Position numbers and translations under genes: made by a program. 64,000 nt of DNA from Pseudarthrobacter oxydans. Its GTDB lineage: Bacteria > Actinomycetota > Actinomycetes > Actinomycetales > Micrococcaceae. This document shows, one piece after another, positions 49,231 to 57,650 of the stretch. The stretch covers positions 62,001 through 126,000 of the forward strand of contig NZ_JABTYH010000007.1 of NCBI RefSeq assembly GCF_013314975.1, written 5' to 3'. The notes beneath the pieces were generated by a model. The model saw only the letters and a list, made by a program, of their open reading frames with translations. It searched no databases and was not told the DNA's origin. Each line of letters starts with the position of its first letter. The stretch's first letter is position 1.

Positions 49231-50199
49231 TTGTCGAGCGATGCACTCGTAGCAGACCAGACAGACCACCCGGGGGAACCAGTAGCCGTCACGGCTGCCG
49301 GCGCCGTGCCGTGGCGCGTGGTCAAGGACAAGCTTGAGGTCCTGCTGATCCACCGGCCGCGCTACGACGACTGGTCCTGGCCCAAGGGCAAGATCGACGA
49401 CGGCGAAACCATCCCCGAGTGCGCGGTCCGGGAGGTCCAGGAGGAAATCGGCCTCACCGCCCAGCTGGGCATTCCGCTGCCGCCCATCCACTACCACGTG
49501 GCATCCGGCCTCAAAGTGGTCTATTACTGGGCTGTCAAAGCCAACGGGGCGAGGCTGCTGCCCGACGGCAAGGAGGTGGACAGCGTCATGTGGTGTGCCC
49601 CCGAAAAGGCTGCTGCGCTGCTGTCCAACCCCTCCGACGTCGTGCCGTTGCAGTACCTGGAGGAGGCCCACAGGCGCGGGCACCTGGACACGTGGCCGCT
49701 CCTGGTGCTTCGCCATGCCAAGGCAAAGCCGCGCTCGTCCTGGAGCAAGGCGGAAGGGGAGCGGCCGCTGGCCGCCACGGGCACACGGCAGGCGCAGGCG
49801 GTGAGCCGGCTCCTGCACGCCTGGAAGCCGCTTCGGGTAGTGACCAGCCCGTGGCTGCGGTGCGCCGCAACGGTCGCACCCTACGCCAAGGTGGTTGGTG
49901 CCAAGGTGAAGCTCGCGGAGGCGCTGACCGAGCACCGGCATGCCCGCAGCCCGAAGAAAACGGCCGCTGTCGTTGAAGCCCTGTTCGACAAGCAGCGTGC
50001 GGTGGCGGTCTGCACGCACCGCCCGGCACTGCCCACCGTGTTCGGGCAGCTCGCTGAGCACATGCCGCAGCACCTGCGTGCACTCCTGCCGGCGAAGGAG
50101 CCCTACCTGTCCCCCGGCGAACTGGTGGTGTGCCATGTGGCTCCCGGCGGTAAGCGGCGGATCGTGGCGGTGGAGCAGTTCAAGCCGTTTGACGACTAG
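49231..50199 (+). CDS. mutT1: NUDIX hydrolase fused to histidine phosphatase (MutT1-like), TTG start
   Basis: 322 residues from a TTG 11 bases after ppk. The N-terminal NUDIX box at 53-75 (GKIDDGET, then REVQEEIGL) is intact. The C-terminal phosphoglycerate-mutase-like domain has the RHA motif at 161-163 (LRHAKAKPRSSW) and a second His in CTHRPALP. Mycobacterial MutT1 of the same architecture hydrolyses 8-oxo-GTP/dGTP and diadenosine polyphosphates. Its role here is probably sanitation of the nucleotide pool. The start lacks a clear site and may be coupled to ppk. Confidence 0.9.
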   Translation: MSSDALVADQTDHPGEPVAVTAAGAVPWRVVKDKLEVLLIHRPRYDDWSWPKGKIDDGETIPECAVREVQEEIGLTAQLGIPLPPIHYHVASGLKVVYYWAVKANGARLLPDGKEVDSVMWCAPEKAAALLSNPSDVVPLQYLEEAHRRGHLDTWPLLVLRHAKAKPRSSWSKAEGERPLAATGTRQAQAVSRLLHAWKPLRVVTSPWLRCAATVAPYAKVVGAKVKLAEALTEHRHARSPKKTAAVVEALFDKQRAVAVCTHRPALPTVFGQLAEHMPQHLRALLPAKEPYLSPGELVVCHVAPGGKRRIVAVEQFKPFDD

Positions 50200-50295
50200 C
50201 CAATAAGGGGACACCCCCAGGAGCGGCGCTGCGCTTGACCCCCAGGGCTTTGTATCAAAGACTTAGTACATTGATGCACACTTCTGGGGGATGAC

Positions 50296-51927
50296 GTGCC
50301 GTTTACCGATGCAGCTCTTTTCAGCAATGTTCCGCCCATGGCCGTGGTGTGGCCCTTCCTGCTGGCGGCCGGCAGCTACCTCCTGCTTCGGTGGGTCATC
50401 TGGGGACCCGGCAGCGGGTCCGCTGCCACTGCCTCCCAGCACGCACTCTGGGTGGGGATCATGGGATGGCTGGCCAGTTCCCTCCAACCGGCCGGAAACG
50501 CCGGCATCCTGCACGCTAATCCGGACTCCCAGCCACTCATCAGCAGCGCAGCGATCGTGCCCGCCCTGGCCTGGCCGGTTCTCGGGTGCCTTGCCGTGCA
50601 CGCCATCGGCCAGCTGAGTTATCCCGGCCCACGGCTCCCGCGGCGCCAGGCGGACCTGGAAGTGCGGCGTGTCCGCGACTTCCTGCCCCGGCCACTCGCC
50701 TGGACCGTCCTTGCGGTGTTTGCAGGGACCGCCCTGCAGATCGGCTGGATGGCGACGCTTCCCGGCTACGATCCGGTCCCCTACAGCTCCCGCCCCGACC
50801 CCGTCCACACCTATGTGACGTATGGCGGCGACGGCCGGGTCCCCGGCATCGAACTGGCTTCCTACCTCGGCCCTGCCCTCCTTGTCCTGGCAGTGGGAAC
50901 CTGGCTGGTGCTGGTGCTGATCACGCGGCGCCGCCGGCTGGAGGCGCTGGACACCGGGGAAAACAACCTCCTCAGGACCATTGCCATGAACAGGTTGCTG
51001 CGGACCGTGGCCACCATAGCCTCGGGCCTGGCGGCCATTGCGGGCAACCACGCAGCGAGGCCCGACCCTTCCCTTGTTGCCGGCGGGTGGATCAACGCGG
51101 CCGGGGCGGTAAACCTCGCAATCCTGCTGGCCATGTGGCGGTGGGCGCCGCCCAGGCTCCCCGCGGTCCGGGCAGACCGCAGCGGGCTTAAACCCCGTGA
51201 GCCGGCAGCGGCCTCCCACCCCGCCGCCCGGCTTTCCATGTCCCTCGGCGCAGCCCTGGGGCTTGCCGCATTCGTCCCGGTCCTGGTGGCTGTGGTCATT
51301 CCAGCGGCCGTGACGGGGCATCCCGCCCTTGTGGTGGCGATGGCGGCAGCGCCCGTCCTGCTGGTCACGGCCGCAGGGGAACTGCTGATCCAGCGCAACT
51401 ACGGAACCCCCCAAGCGCCGCGGGAGTGGCCGCGGCAGCCGGTCAGCCCGGCCCTGCTCACCACCGGCATCGCAGCCCTCACCGTCCTGGCCGCAGCCGT
51501 GGTGGTGACTGCCTCCGTCCAACCGGAACTTGGCATCCTGCCGACGTGGGCTCCCACCCTGTGGGCGTGTGCTGCAGTGGCGCTCCTCGCAGTTGTCCCC
51601 CTGGCGGCCGCGAAAGGCCGGAAGGGCATTCCGACGGCGGTCCCCGGGCTGGACGCCGCGCTCCGCGCCATCACCGTGCACAGGGTGGTCCGGACGCTCG
51701 CGGCCTGTTTCACGGTGCAGGCCGGCGTGCTGCTGCTGTCAGCGGGGCCGGACATACGCCGGGGACTCGACCTGGAACCTGCCTCCTGGGCCTGGGCCTG
51801 GGACGCGGCCCCCTTCACCGGCGTGCTGTTGTGCACCGCGGGGATCGTCATTGCCGTGATTCCCGTGCGCAGCTTCGCCCGCACCCCCGCCTCCGGCCGC
51901 AACCCTGCCAGGGAACCGGCCACATGA
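50296..51927 (+). CDS. Multi-span membrane protein encoded with a GntR regulator, GTG start
   Basis: 543 residues with about 11 hydrophobic helices. The GTG is preceded by GGGGGA with good spacing. A repeating pattern of paired helices is separated by Arg/Pro-rich loops (RRRRLEALDTGENN). The first ~100 residues face outwards with PGYDPVPYSSRPDPVHTY in a loop. No catalytic or transporter motif is recognised. The stop overlaps the GntR gene by four bases. YtrA-type GntR genes usually control adjacent membrane-protein or ABC genes, so the two are likely a functional pair. Confidence 0.8.
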   Translation: MPFTDAALFSNVPPMAVVWPFLLAAGSYLLLRWVIWGPGSGSAATASQHALWVGIMGWLASSLQPAGNAGILHANPDSQPLISSAAIVPALAWPVLGCLAVHAIGQLSYPGPRLPRRQADLEVRRVRDFLPRPLAWTVLAVFAGTALQIGWMATLPGYDPVPYSSRPDPVHTYVTYGGDGRVPGIELASYLGPALLVLAVGTWLVLVLITRRRRLEALDTGENNLLRTIAMNRLLRTVATIASGLAAIAGNHAARPDPSLVAGGWINAAGAVNLAILLAMWRWAPPRLPAVRADRSGLKPREPAAASHPAARLSMSLGAALGLAAFVPVLVAVVIPAAVTGHPALVVAMAAAPVLLVTAAGELLIQRNYGTPQAPREWPRQPVSPALLTTGIAALTVLAAAVVVTASVQPELGILPTWAPTLWACAAVALLAVVPLAAAKGRKGIPTAVPGLDAALRAITVHRVVRTLAACFTVQAGVLLLSAGPDIRRGLDLEPASWAWAWDAAPFTGVLLCTAGIVIAVIPVRSFARTPASGRNPAREPAT

Positions 51928-52322
51928 GCGCCGGGATCACCGTGGACCTGCGCTCCGCAACCCCTCCCTACGAACAGATACGCTCGCAAATCAGCTCCCT
52001 GATCGCGTTGGGTGCTCTCGCCCCCGGGAGCCGCCTGCCTACGGTTCGAAGCCTCGCGGCCGACCTTGGCGTCGCAGCGGGCACCGTTGCCCGGGCCTAC
52101 AAGGAACTGGAGGCTGCCGGGCTGGTGGATTCCCGGCGGCGGGGCGGGACCGTCGTCGCCGCCCCGGCCACCGGCAGGCCGGGCGGCCGGGGAACTGTGC
52201 CCGTCCCCGCAGCGGTGCAGGCCGCCGTCGACCATTACATCGCCGCCGGCCGGGCAGCCCACCTGAGCGACGAAGTCCTGCTGGATGTGTTGCGCGGCAA
52301 GCTGGGAAAGGGCGCAACGTAA
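51924..52322 (+). CDS. GntR-family regulator, YtrA type
   Basis: 132 residues. The N-terminal winged helix (about 12-80) has PPYEQIRSQISSLI, GSRLPTVRSLAADLGVAAGT and KELEAAGLVDSRRRGGTVV (landmark RLPTVRSLAADLGVA). The short C-terminal region (about 95-130) with SDEVLLDVLRG is the YtrA-type dimerisation segment, without an effector domain. The start is chosen at the four-base ATGA overlap with the membrane-protein gene, not at a far-upstream in-frame start inside that gene. It probably regulates its own operon. Confidence 0.9.
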   Translation: MSAGITVDLRSATPPYEQIRSQISSLIALGALAPGSRLPTVRSLAADLGVAAGTVARAYKELEAAGLVDSRRRGGTVVAAPATGRPGGRGTVPVPAAVQAAVDHYIAAGRAAHLSDEVLLDVLRGKLGKGAT

Positions 52323-52366
52323 TGCAAGCACGCAGCCGCCCGGTGATGTCCCAGTAGACTTGAGCC

Positions 52367-53170
52367 GTGAGCATCCCAACGCCTTATGAAGACCTCCTGC
52401 GCGATGTCCTGGCCTCCGGCACGCACAAATCGGACCGCACGGGCACCGGAACCACCAGCGTTTTTGGACGCCAGATCCGCTTTGACCTGGCCAAGGGTTT
52501 CCCGCTGATCACCACCAAGCGGGTCCACTTCAAGTCCGTGGCCGTGGAGCTCCTGTGGTTCCTGCGCGGTGAGACCAACGTGAAGTGGATGCAGGACCAG
52601 GGCGTCACCATCTGGAACGAGTGGGCCGACGCCGACGGCGACCTCGGGCCGGTCTACGGCGTCCAGTGGCGCAGCTGGCCCACCCCGGATGGCGGCCACA
52701 TAGACCAGATCGCGGAGCTGATCGAGAACCTCAGGTCCAACCCGGACTCGCGCCGGCACGTGGTGTCCGCCTGGAATGTCTCCGAACTGCAGGACATGGC
52801 ACTGCCCCCGTGCCACGCCTTCTTCCAGTTCTACGTGGCGGACGGCAAGCTCTCCTGCCAGCTGTACCAGCGCTCCGCGGACATGTTCCTGGGCGTGCCG
52901 TTCAACATTGCCTCCTACGCACTGCTCACTTGCATGGTGGCGCAGCAGGTGGGCCTGGAGCCCGGCGAGTTCATCTGGACCGGCGGGGACGTCCACATCT
53001 ACGAAAACCACATGGACCAGGTCCTCAAGCAGCTGGAACGCGAGCCCTACGAGTACCCGCAGCTGAAAATCACCCGCAAGCCCGGCTCGATCTTCGACTA
53101 CACGCTCGAGGACTTCGAGGTGGTGGGCTACCGGCACCACCCCACGATCAAGGCTCCGATCGCCGTATGA
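52367..53170 (+). CDS. thyA: Thymidylate synthase, GTG start
   Basis: Converts dUMP to dTMP with methylene-tetrahydrofolate, producing dihydrofolate. The 267 residues carry the nucleophile Cys149 in [13 protein letters not shown], plus [19 protein letters not shown] and [15 protein letters not shown]. Family length is typical (264 in E. coli). TAGACT lies exactly six bases before the GTG (52355-52360), so the mRNA is probably leaderless. Overlaps folA by four bases. Confidence 0.97.
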   Translation: MSIPTPYEDLLRDVLASGTHKSDRTGTGTTSVFGRQIRFDLAKGFPLITTKRVHFKSVAVELLWFLRGETNVKWMQDQGVTIWNEWADADGDLGPVYGVQWRSWPTPDGGHIDQIAELIENLRSNPDSRRHVVSAWNVSELQDMALPPCHAFFQFYVADGKLSCQLYQRSADMFLGVPFNIASYALLTCMVAQQVGLEPGEFIWTGGDVHIYENHMDQVLKQLEREPYEYPQLKITRKPGSIFDYTLEDFEVVGYRHHPTIKAPIAV

Positions 53171-53751
53171 GCACCGAAAACTTCACGGACCCCCAGTCCT
53201 TCACCGAAGAGCTAGCCGCCTCGATCACCGGGGTGGGCCTCATTTGGGCGCAGACCCCGGACGGCGTCATCGGCAAGGACGGGGACATGCCCTGGCACCT
53301 TCCCGAGGACCTCAGGCACTTCACCCGGCTGACCACTGGGCACCCGGTCATCATGGGCCGGAAGACCTGGCTGTCCTTCCCGGACAAGTATCGGCCCCTG
53401 CCGGGACGCACCAACATCGTCATTACCCGGCAGAAAAGCTGGGCCGACACACCTGAGGCGGAGGGCGCCGTCGTGGTTCCTTCCCTGGACGACGCACTGC
53501 TGGAATCGCAGTTCGTGGACGGCGGCGACACTGTCTGGATCCTGGGCGGCGGCGAGATTTTCCGCCAGTCAACGGAGCTGGCCAACGTCGCGGTGGTCAC
53601 CACCATCGATGTGGAGGCCGACGGCGACACATTCGCCCCCGAGCTTGGCACCAGTTGGGAGGCGGCCGCCTCCGTCCCTCCGGACGGCTGGATGACAGCA
53701 GGGAACGGCACGCGCTACAGATTCACCAAATGGTCAAGGACTGAGGGCTAG
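53167..53751 (+). CDS. folA: Dihydrofolate reductase
   Basis: Regenerates tetrahydrofolate from the dihydrofolate made by ThyA. 194 residues. The family core begins near residue 24 ([24 protein letters not shown], landmark [16 protein letters not shown]), with catalytic Asp48. [10 protein letters not shown] and GRTNIVITR are also present. An N-terminal extension of about 22 residues precedes the core. The start at the ATGA overlap with thyA is chosen over a longer frame inside thyA. Confidence 0.96.
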   Translation: MSTENFTDPQSFTEELAASITGVGLIWAQTPDGVIGKDGDMPWHLPEDLRHFTRLTTGHPVIMGRKTWLSFPDKYRPLPGRTNIVITRQKSWADTPEAEGAVVVPSLDDALLESQFVDGGDTVWILGGGEIFRQSTELANVAVVTTIDVEADGDTFAPELGTSWEAAASVPPDGWMTAGNGTRYRFTKWSRTEG

Positions 53752-53753
53752 GA

Positions 53754-53972
53754 ATGTTGAAGAAACCGGAAACCCTCTTTGTGCTGGGCTACATGCTGCT
53801 CCCGCTCCTGGCCCTCCTATCCGCAATCGTTGGGCTCACCATGATCCTGGGCGGCAACAAGATCGCAGGAGCCATCGTGCTGGTGGTGGTTACGCAGGTG
53901 TTCGCGTTCGGCGCCTTCTTCGCGCTGCGTGCACGCAGGGCCGCCGTGCTGGAGGACTCCGACCGCAGGTAG
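53754..53972 (+). CDS. Small two-span membrane protein
   Basis: 72 residues, starting two bases after the folA stop, so probably in the thyA-folA operon. Two hydrophobic helices (about 9-33 and 37-60) are followed by an Arg-rich tail RARRAAVLEDSDRR. No family is recognised beyond small conserved actinobacterial membrane proteins. Its link to folate metabolism is only positional. Confidence 0.75.
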   Translation: MLKKPETLFVLGYMLLPLLALLSAIVGLTMILGGNKIAGAIVLVVVTQVFAFGAFFALRARRAAVLEDSDRR

Positions 53973-54078
53973 CGCCTGCGACGATGGGGAGACCACCCCA
54001 TCGCGCGCGTCCCGGGTTTGTTACTAGGCTGGGCCTGCAGCGTCAGGGACCGCTGTTCAAAAGATTGGGGGATGCCTG

Positions 54079-55059
54079 GTGGCAGGAAATTTATGGGGCG
54101 CCGATGTTGACCAGCTGCGCACGCTGGCACGGCAGTTCAGCAAGACGGCTGACCTGCTGCTGCAGCAGTCCACGCAGCTGAGCGGCCAGATCAACAACAC
54201 CCCGGCCTGGAAGGGCCAGGATGCCGAGCACTTCCGTTCGGACTGGAACGGCAGCCACCGGGCACTCCTGCAGAAGACTGCGGCGCGCCTAAAGCAGGAA
54301 TCAAAGCTCCTGCTCACCAATGCCGAGGAACAGGACAAGGCGAGCAGCACCGGCGGGGCCGGCGGGCCTGGCGGGACCGGCGGATCCGGGGGGCAAAGCA
54401 CGGGCGTGCCGGGCAGCGTTGGAGGCCCGGGCACAGGCCGCCCCGGAGCAGAAAATCCGTGGGGACCGGACTGGCTCGCGGACCCTGATTCCCCGTTCCG
54501 CGACGGCTGGGACATCTATGGCCTCACCAAGGCGTTCCCGAACCTCCGCGCGGGCCTCTTCGACATCGCCGCCATGCTGCACAAGTCCCGCATCTCTGAT
54601 TTCCTTGATCCGGCAGCATGGCGGGCCTTCCAGAACTCCAACGAGTTCAGCAAATTCTTCAACATGTCCAACAGCCTGTTCGAAGGCAAGTTCCACGAGG
54701 TCCTGGACCTCGCCGAGGGCTCCAACGCCTTCAAGTACCTCGACGGGTTCAGCAAGGGTTTGGGCGTTGTGGGCGTTGGTTTGGACAGCCTGGACGCCTT
54801 CAACAACTTCCAGGAAGGCGATTACGGCTCCGCCGCCTACTCCACCACCAAGGCCCTGTTGGGCGCCGGTTCGTTCCTTCCGCCGCCGGCCGGCACTGCG
54901 TGCATGGTAGCCAGCGGCGCCCTTGCCCTCTACGACAACGTCCCCATCGTCCATGATTCCGTGAACTACGTCGGGGATAAGATCGCCGATGGGGCCGAGG
55001 CAGTTGGCGGCGCGATCAGTGACGGCGTGGACGCCGTCGGCGACTTTTTTGGCTTCTGA
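54079..55059 (+). CDS. WXG100-like protein with long C-terminal region, GTG start
   Basis: 326 residues. Residues 1-88 form a helical hairpin with W44-K45-G46, as in WXG100 (ESX/type VII) substrates. A Gly-rich linker spans 92-123. The C-terminal 200 residues (from NPWGPDWLADPDSPFRDGW) include FSKFFNMSNSLFEGKFHEV and end in a glycine/alanine helix region VGDKIADGAEAVGGAISDGV, which could insert in membranes. The GTG has GGGGGA upstream. It leads a three-gene set with two unknown proteins. It could be a secreted toxin-like effector or a structural secretion partner; no enzyme motif is seen. Confidence 0.75.
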   Translation: MAGNLWGADVDQLRTLARQFSKTADLLLQQSTQLSGQINNTPAWKGQDAEHFRSDWNGSHRALLQKTAARLKQESKLLLTNAEEQDKASSTGGAGGPGGTGGSGGQSTGVPGSVGGPGTGRPGAENPWGPDWLADPDSPFRDGWDIYGLTKAFPNLRAGLFDIAAMLHKSRISDFLDPAAWRAFQNSNEFSKFFNMSNSLFEGKFHEVLDLAEGSNAFKYLDGFSKGLGVVGVGLDSLDAFNNFQEGDYGSAAYSTTKALLGAGSFLPPPAGTACMVASGALALYDNVPIVHDSVNYVGDKIADGAEAVGGAISDGVDAVGDFFGF

Positions 55060-55078
55060 GAACTGAGGAGAACAACCA

Positions 55079-55741
55079 GTGACTGAAACAACCACAGCCA
55101 GGTCCTCAAGCGCCGGCCAAGGGTTTCCGGACGCGATCGGTTTTGGCTTCGCCGAGCTCCTCGTGCTCCTGAACCTGCGGCGCGGACCGGCCACCGAAGC
55201 CTCTGCCAAGGCACTCCGGCTGGAAGGCGAACTCGACGACGCCTCCCTCCTTTCGGCGGGAGCGTCCTCCCTGGTGGCCCGCGGTGCAGCGACGGTGGGT
55301 GCGGACAGGGAGCTTTCCGTGGAGGGCCCGGTGGCAGCAGTCACCCATGCCTTGACGGAGGCGGAGAAGCTGGTGCAGATCAATCTGCTCACGCCCGGTT
55401 CCGTGGACAACGTCCTGTCCGTCGAGTCACCCGAATACCGGATCCTGCTGCAGCCGCGGGCCTACCTCAGCTGGTTCGCGATGGCGCAACGGCCGGACAC
55501 CACACCGGCAGAAGCCAACTTCTTTATTGTGCGCAAGCATCTGGAAGACAACCCCGACGGCGGAGCCACCATCCGCCTGCTCGACAGTTCCGACGGCAAG
55601 CAACTGCTGGTCAAACGCAGCGAAAAGGGCTGGACCGTGGGCTACGGCCATCTTGATGCCCCTTCCGAACCCATCCGGGAATTTCCGGGCCTCACCGACA
55701 ACCAGGTGTTGGACCACATCCGATCGATCCGACAGGACTAG
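55079..55741 (+). CDS. Unknown protein of the WXG cassette (possible EspG-like chaperone), GTG start
   Basis: 220 residues with no signal peptide or membrane span, so cytoplasmic. The N-terminal third (FGFAELLVLLNLRRGP, then ASSLVARGAATVG) is helical and only loosely recalls EspG-type chaperones of ESX substrates. The C-terminal half is mixed alpha/beta with ATIRLLDSSDGKQLLV and KGWTVGYGHL. It begins 19 bases after the WXG gene and ends one base before the next gene, so it is in the same operon. Chaperone, adaptor and immunity roles are all open. Confidence 0.65.
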   Translation: MTETTTARSSSAGQGFPDAIGFGFAELLVLLNLRRGPATEASAKALRLEGELDDASLLSAGASSLVARGAATVGADRELSVEGPVAAVTHALTEAEKLVQINLLTPGSVDNVLSVESPEYRILLQPRAYLSWFAMAQRPDTTPAEANFFIVRKHLEDNPDGGATIRLLDSSDGKQLLVKRSEKGWTVGYGHLDAPSEPIREFPGLTDNQVLDHIRSIRQD

Positions 55742-55742
55742 C

Positions 55743-56177
55743 ATGCAGAACGGCAATCCGAGCAATACTCCGGGCATGGCACCCACACCCGACGATCAGG
55801 TCCGTACCTTTCATGAGCAGGCCCTGGCGCGCGGGGAAAAGCGCGTGCTGCTCCGTACGGTGGATGGCGCGCTCCACAGCTATGCGAAGGACGAACTCGG
55901 CGTGGTCACCGCCAGCTCCCACCCGCAGGTGCGGTCCGCAGGAGGGTTCCTCGTGATGGCCGTGTTCTTCGCTGCCCTGGCGGTTTTCTCGATCATGCTG
56001 GTGGCCGGCCCCACCAGCAGGGGCCAGGATCCCCTGTGGGGAGCCTTGATCCTTACAGCCGCCGGGGCCGCCGGCGTCCTCTACGCGGCACGGATGGCGG
56101 GGGTTGCCGCCAAGGCCAAACGGCTGAGGGTGGAACGGGGAATACCGGAACCCACGGCCAGGCAGTTCGACCGGTAA
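55743..56177 (+). CDS. Two-span membrane protein of the WXG cassette
   Basis: 144 residues. A cytoplasmic N-terminal part (EQALARGEKRVLLRTVDGAL) is followed by two membrane helices (about 66-88 and 97-116) and a basic tail (KAKRLRVERGIPEPTARQFDR, landmark KAKRLRVERGIPEP). It starts one base after the previous stop. No family is recognised. As the last gene of the cassette it could be a membrane partner or immunity protein for the WXG-domain product. Confidence 0.65.
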   Translation: MQNGNPSNTPGMAPTPDDQVRTFHEQALARGEKRVLLRTVDGALHSYAKDELGVVTASSHPQVRSAGGFLVMAVFFAALAVFSIMLVAGPTSRGQDPLWGALILTAAGAAGVLYAARMAGVAAKAKRLRVERGIPEPTARQFDR

Positions 56178-56311
56178 CGGACAGTCTGCCGCCCGCAACG
56201 GCCTGCAGGCAGTGAGCCGCGTGCCGTCGTCGTACGTTCAGACCCCCGCAGCCGCCCACGACGTGACGTAACCGACTGCGCGCTGCCGGAACGGAAGTCT
56301 AAACTGTACGA

Positions 56312-57454
56312 ATGACTACAGCAGCTACCCCTTCCGTCGGCCTGGTCGGATGGCGCGGCATGGTCGGCTCCGTCCTCATGCAGCGCATGCAGGATGAGGG
56401 CGACTTCGCCAACATCAACCCGGTGTTCTTCTCCACCTCCAACGCGGGAGGTGCCGCGCCGTCTTTCGCTGGAACAGCAGGAGGCAGCGCCGGCAAGCTC
56501 GAGGACGCGTTCGACGTCGATACCCTGGCGAAGCTGCCCATTATCGTTACCGCCCAGGGCGGGGACTACACCAAGCGCGTGCACACCGAGCTTCGCAGCC
56601 GCGGCTGGGACGGCCTCTGGATCGACGCCGCCTCCACCCTGCGCATGAACGACGACTCCATCATTGTGCTGGACCCCATTAACAGGGACGTCATCGACAA
56701 GGGCCTGGTCAACGGGACCAAGGACTTCATCGGCGGCAACTGCACCGTCTCCTGCATGCTCATGGGCCTCGGCGGCCTGTTCAAGAACAACCTCGTGGAG
56801 TGGGGCACCTCCATGACCTACCAGGCGGCCTCCGGCGGCGGGGCACGGCACATGCGCGAGCTGCTCAGCCAGTTCGGCACGCTCAACGCCGAGGTCAGCA
56901 CGGAACTGGACGATCCGGCGTCGGCCATCCTTGACATCGACCGCAAGGTCCTGGCCCACCAGCGCACCGACATCGACGCCACCCAGTTCGGCGTTCCGCT
57001 GGCCGGGTCGCTGATCCCCTGGATCGACGCGGACCTGGGCAACGGGCAGTCCAAGGAGGAATGGAAGGCCGGAGTCGAAACCAACAAGATCCTGGGCACC
57101 TCCGAGGACAACCACGTGGTCATGGACGGCCTCTGCGTCCGCATCGGCGCCATGCGGTCGCACTCCCAGGCCCTGACGCTAAAGCTGCGCGAGGACCTCC
57201 CGGTCGCCGAGATCGAGAAGCTCCTGGCCGAGGACAACCAGTGGGCCAAGGTGGTCCCCAACACCAAGGAAGCGTCCATGGCGGACCTGACCCCGGTGGC
57301 GGCCTCCGGCACGCTGGACATCCCCGTGGGCCGCATCCGCAAGATGGAGATGGGTCCGGAGTACATCAGCGCCTTCACCGTAGGCGACCAGCTCCTCTGG
57401 GGCGCTGCCGAGCCGCTGCGCCGCATGCTCAACATCGCCACCGGGAACCTGTAA
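56312..57454 (+). CDS. asd: Aspartate-semialdehyde dehydrogenase, gamma-proteobacterial type
   Basis: Reduces aspartyl phosphate to aspartate semialdehyde, the branch point to lysine, diaminopimelate, threonine and methionine. The 380 residues show the NADP loop [15 protein letters not shown], SIGGxT-type [14 protein letters not shown], the catalytic Cys144 in [24 protein letters not shown] and LRRMLNIA at the end. These motifs and the length follow the E. coli enzyme, not the shorter (about 345 residue) type usual in actinobacteria. TAAACT lies six bases before the ATG, suggesting a leaderless mRNA. Confidence 0.95.
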   Translation: MTTAATPSVGLVGWRGMVGSVLMQRMQDEGDFANINPVFFSTSNAGGAAPSFAGTAGGSAGKLEDAFDVDTLAKLPIIVTAQGGDYTKRVHTELRSRGWDGLWIDAASTLRMNDDSIIVLDPINRDVIDKGLVNGTKDFIGGNCTVSCMLMGLGGLFKNNLVEWGTSMTYQAASGGGARHMRELLSQFGTLNAEVSTELDDPASAILDIDRKVLAHQRTDIDATQFGVPLAGSLIPWIDADLGNGQSKEEWKAGVETNKILGTSEDNHVVMDGLCVRIGAMRSHSQALTLKLREDLPVAEIEKLLAEDNQWAKVVPNTKEASMADLTPVAASGTLDIPVGRIRKMEMGPEYISAFTVGDQLLWGAAEPLRRMLNIATGNL

Positions 57455-57480
57455 CCCGTTTCGGCAGCGCTTCCGCGGCT

Positions 57481-57524
57481 CTGCCCCGCTCGAACGGTCC
57501 TGCCCAGCCGTTCGTGCGGGGCAG
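57481..57524 (+). terminator. Terminator after asd
   Basis: CTGCCCCGC-T-CGAACGG (57481-57497) pairs with CCGTTCG-T-GCGGGGCAG (57508-57524), 16 bp with one T-T mismatch and a ten-base loop. It lies 26 bases past the stop. It has no T-tract. Confidence 0.65.
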
Positions 57525-57545
57525 GGCCGTTCTGCGTGGCCCGGA

Positions 57546-57644
57546 CGCTCTCTCATTTGATGCGGGTTAATCCGGGACGCTCTCTCACTTGAGCAGCGAA
57601 AGTGAAAGAGCGTTCGTGAAGAACCGACATTAAGTGAGAGAGCG
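57546..57644. repeat. 32-bp-period dyad array, copy 3
   Basis: Two inverted units, CGCTCTCTCAT (57546-57556) and CGCTCTCTCAC (57578-57588), are followed by two direct units, GTGAAAGAGCG (57602-57612) and GTGAGAGAGCG (57634-57644). Both halves use the exact 32-bp step. The spacer after the first direct unit (TTCGTGAAGAACCGACATTAA, landmarks TTC and CCGAC.TTAA) resembles the matching spacer of copy 1. It lies between convergent genes, ending seven bases before the next stop codon. Confidence 0.93.
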
Positions 57645-57650
57645 TCCCTG

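Noticed and set aside
51426..51923. A long N-terminal extension of the GntR regulator inside the membrane-protein gene
   Set aside because: The YtrA family starts at the four-base overlap, and the extension has no similarity and runs in a shadow frame.
52585..53166. A longer DHFR reading frame starting inside thyA
   Set aside because: The thyA frame is intact and the extension is its shadow. folA starts at the ATGA overlap.
54066..54078. GGGGGATG before the WXG and the 50,296 genes as alternative ATG starts
   Set aside because: The ATGs are out of frame with the proteins and too close to the GGGGG site to be initiated from it. The GTGs after them fit better.
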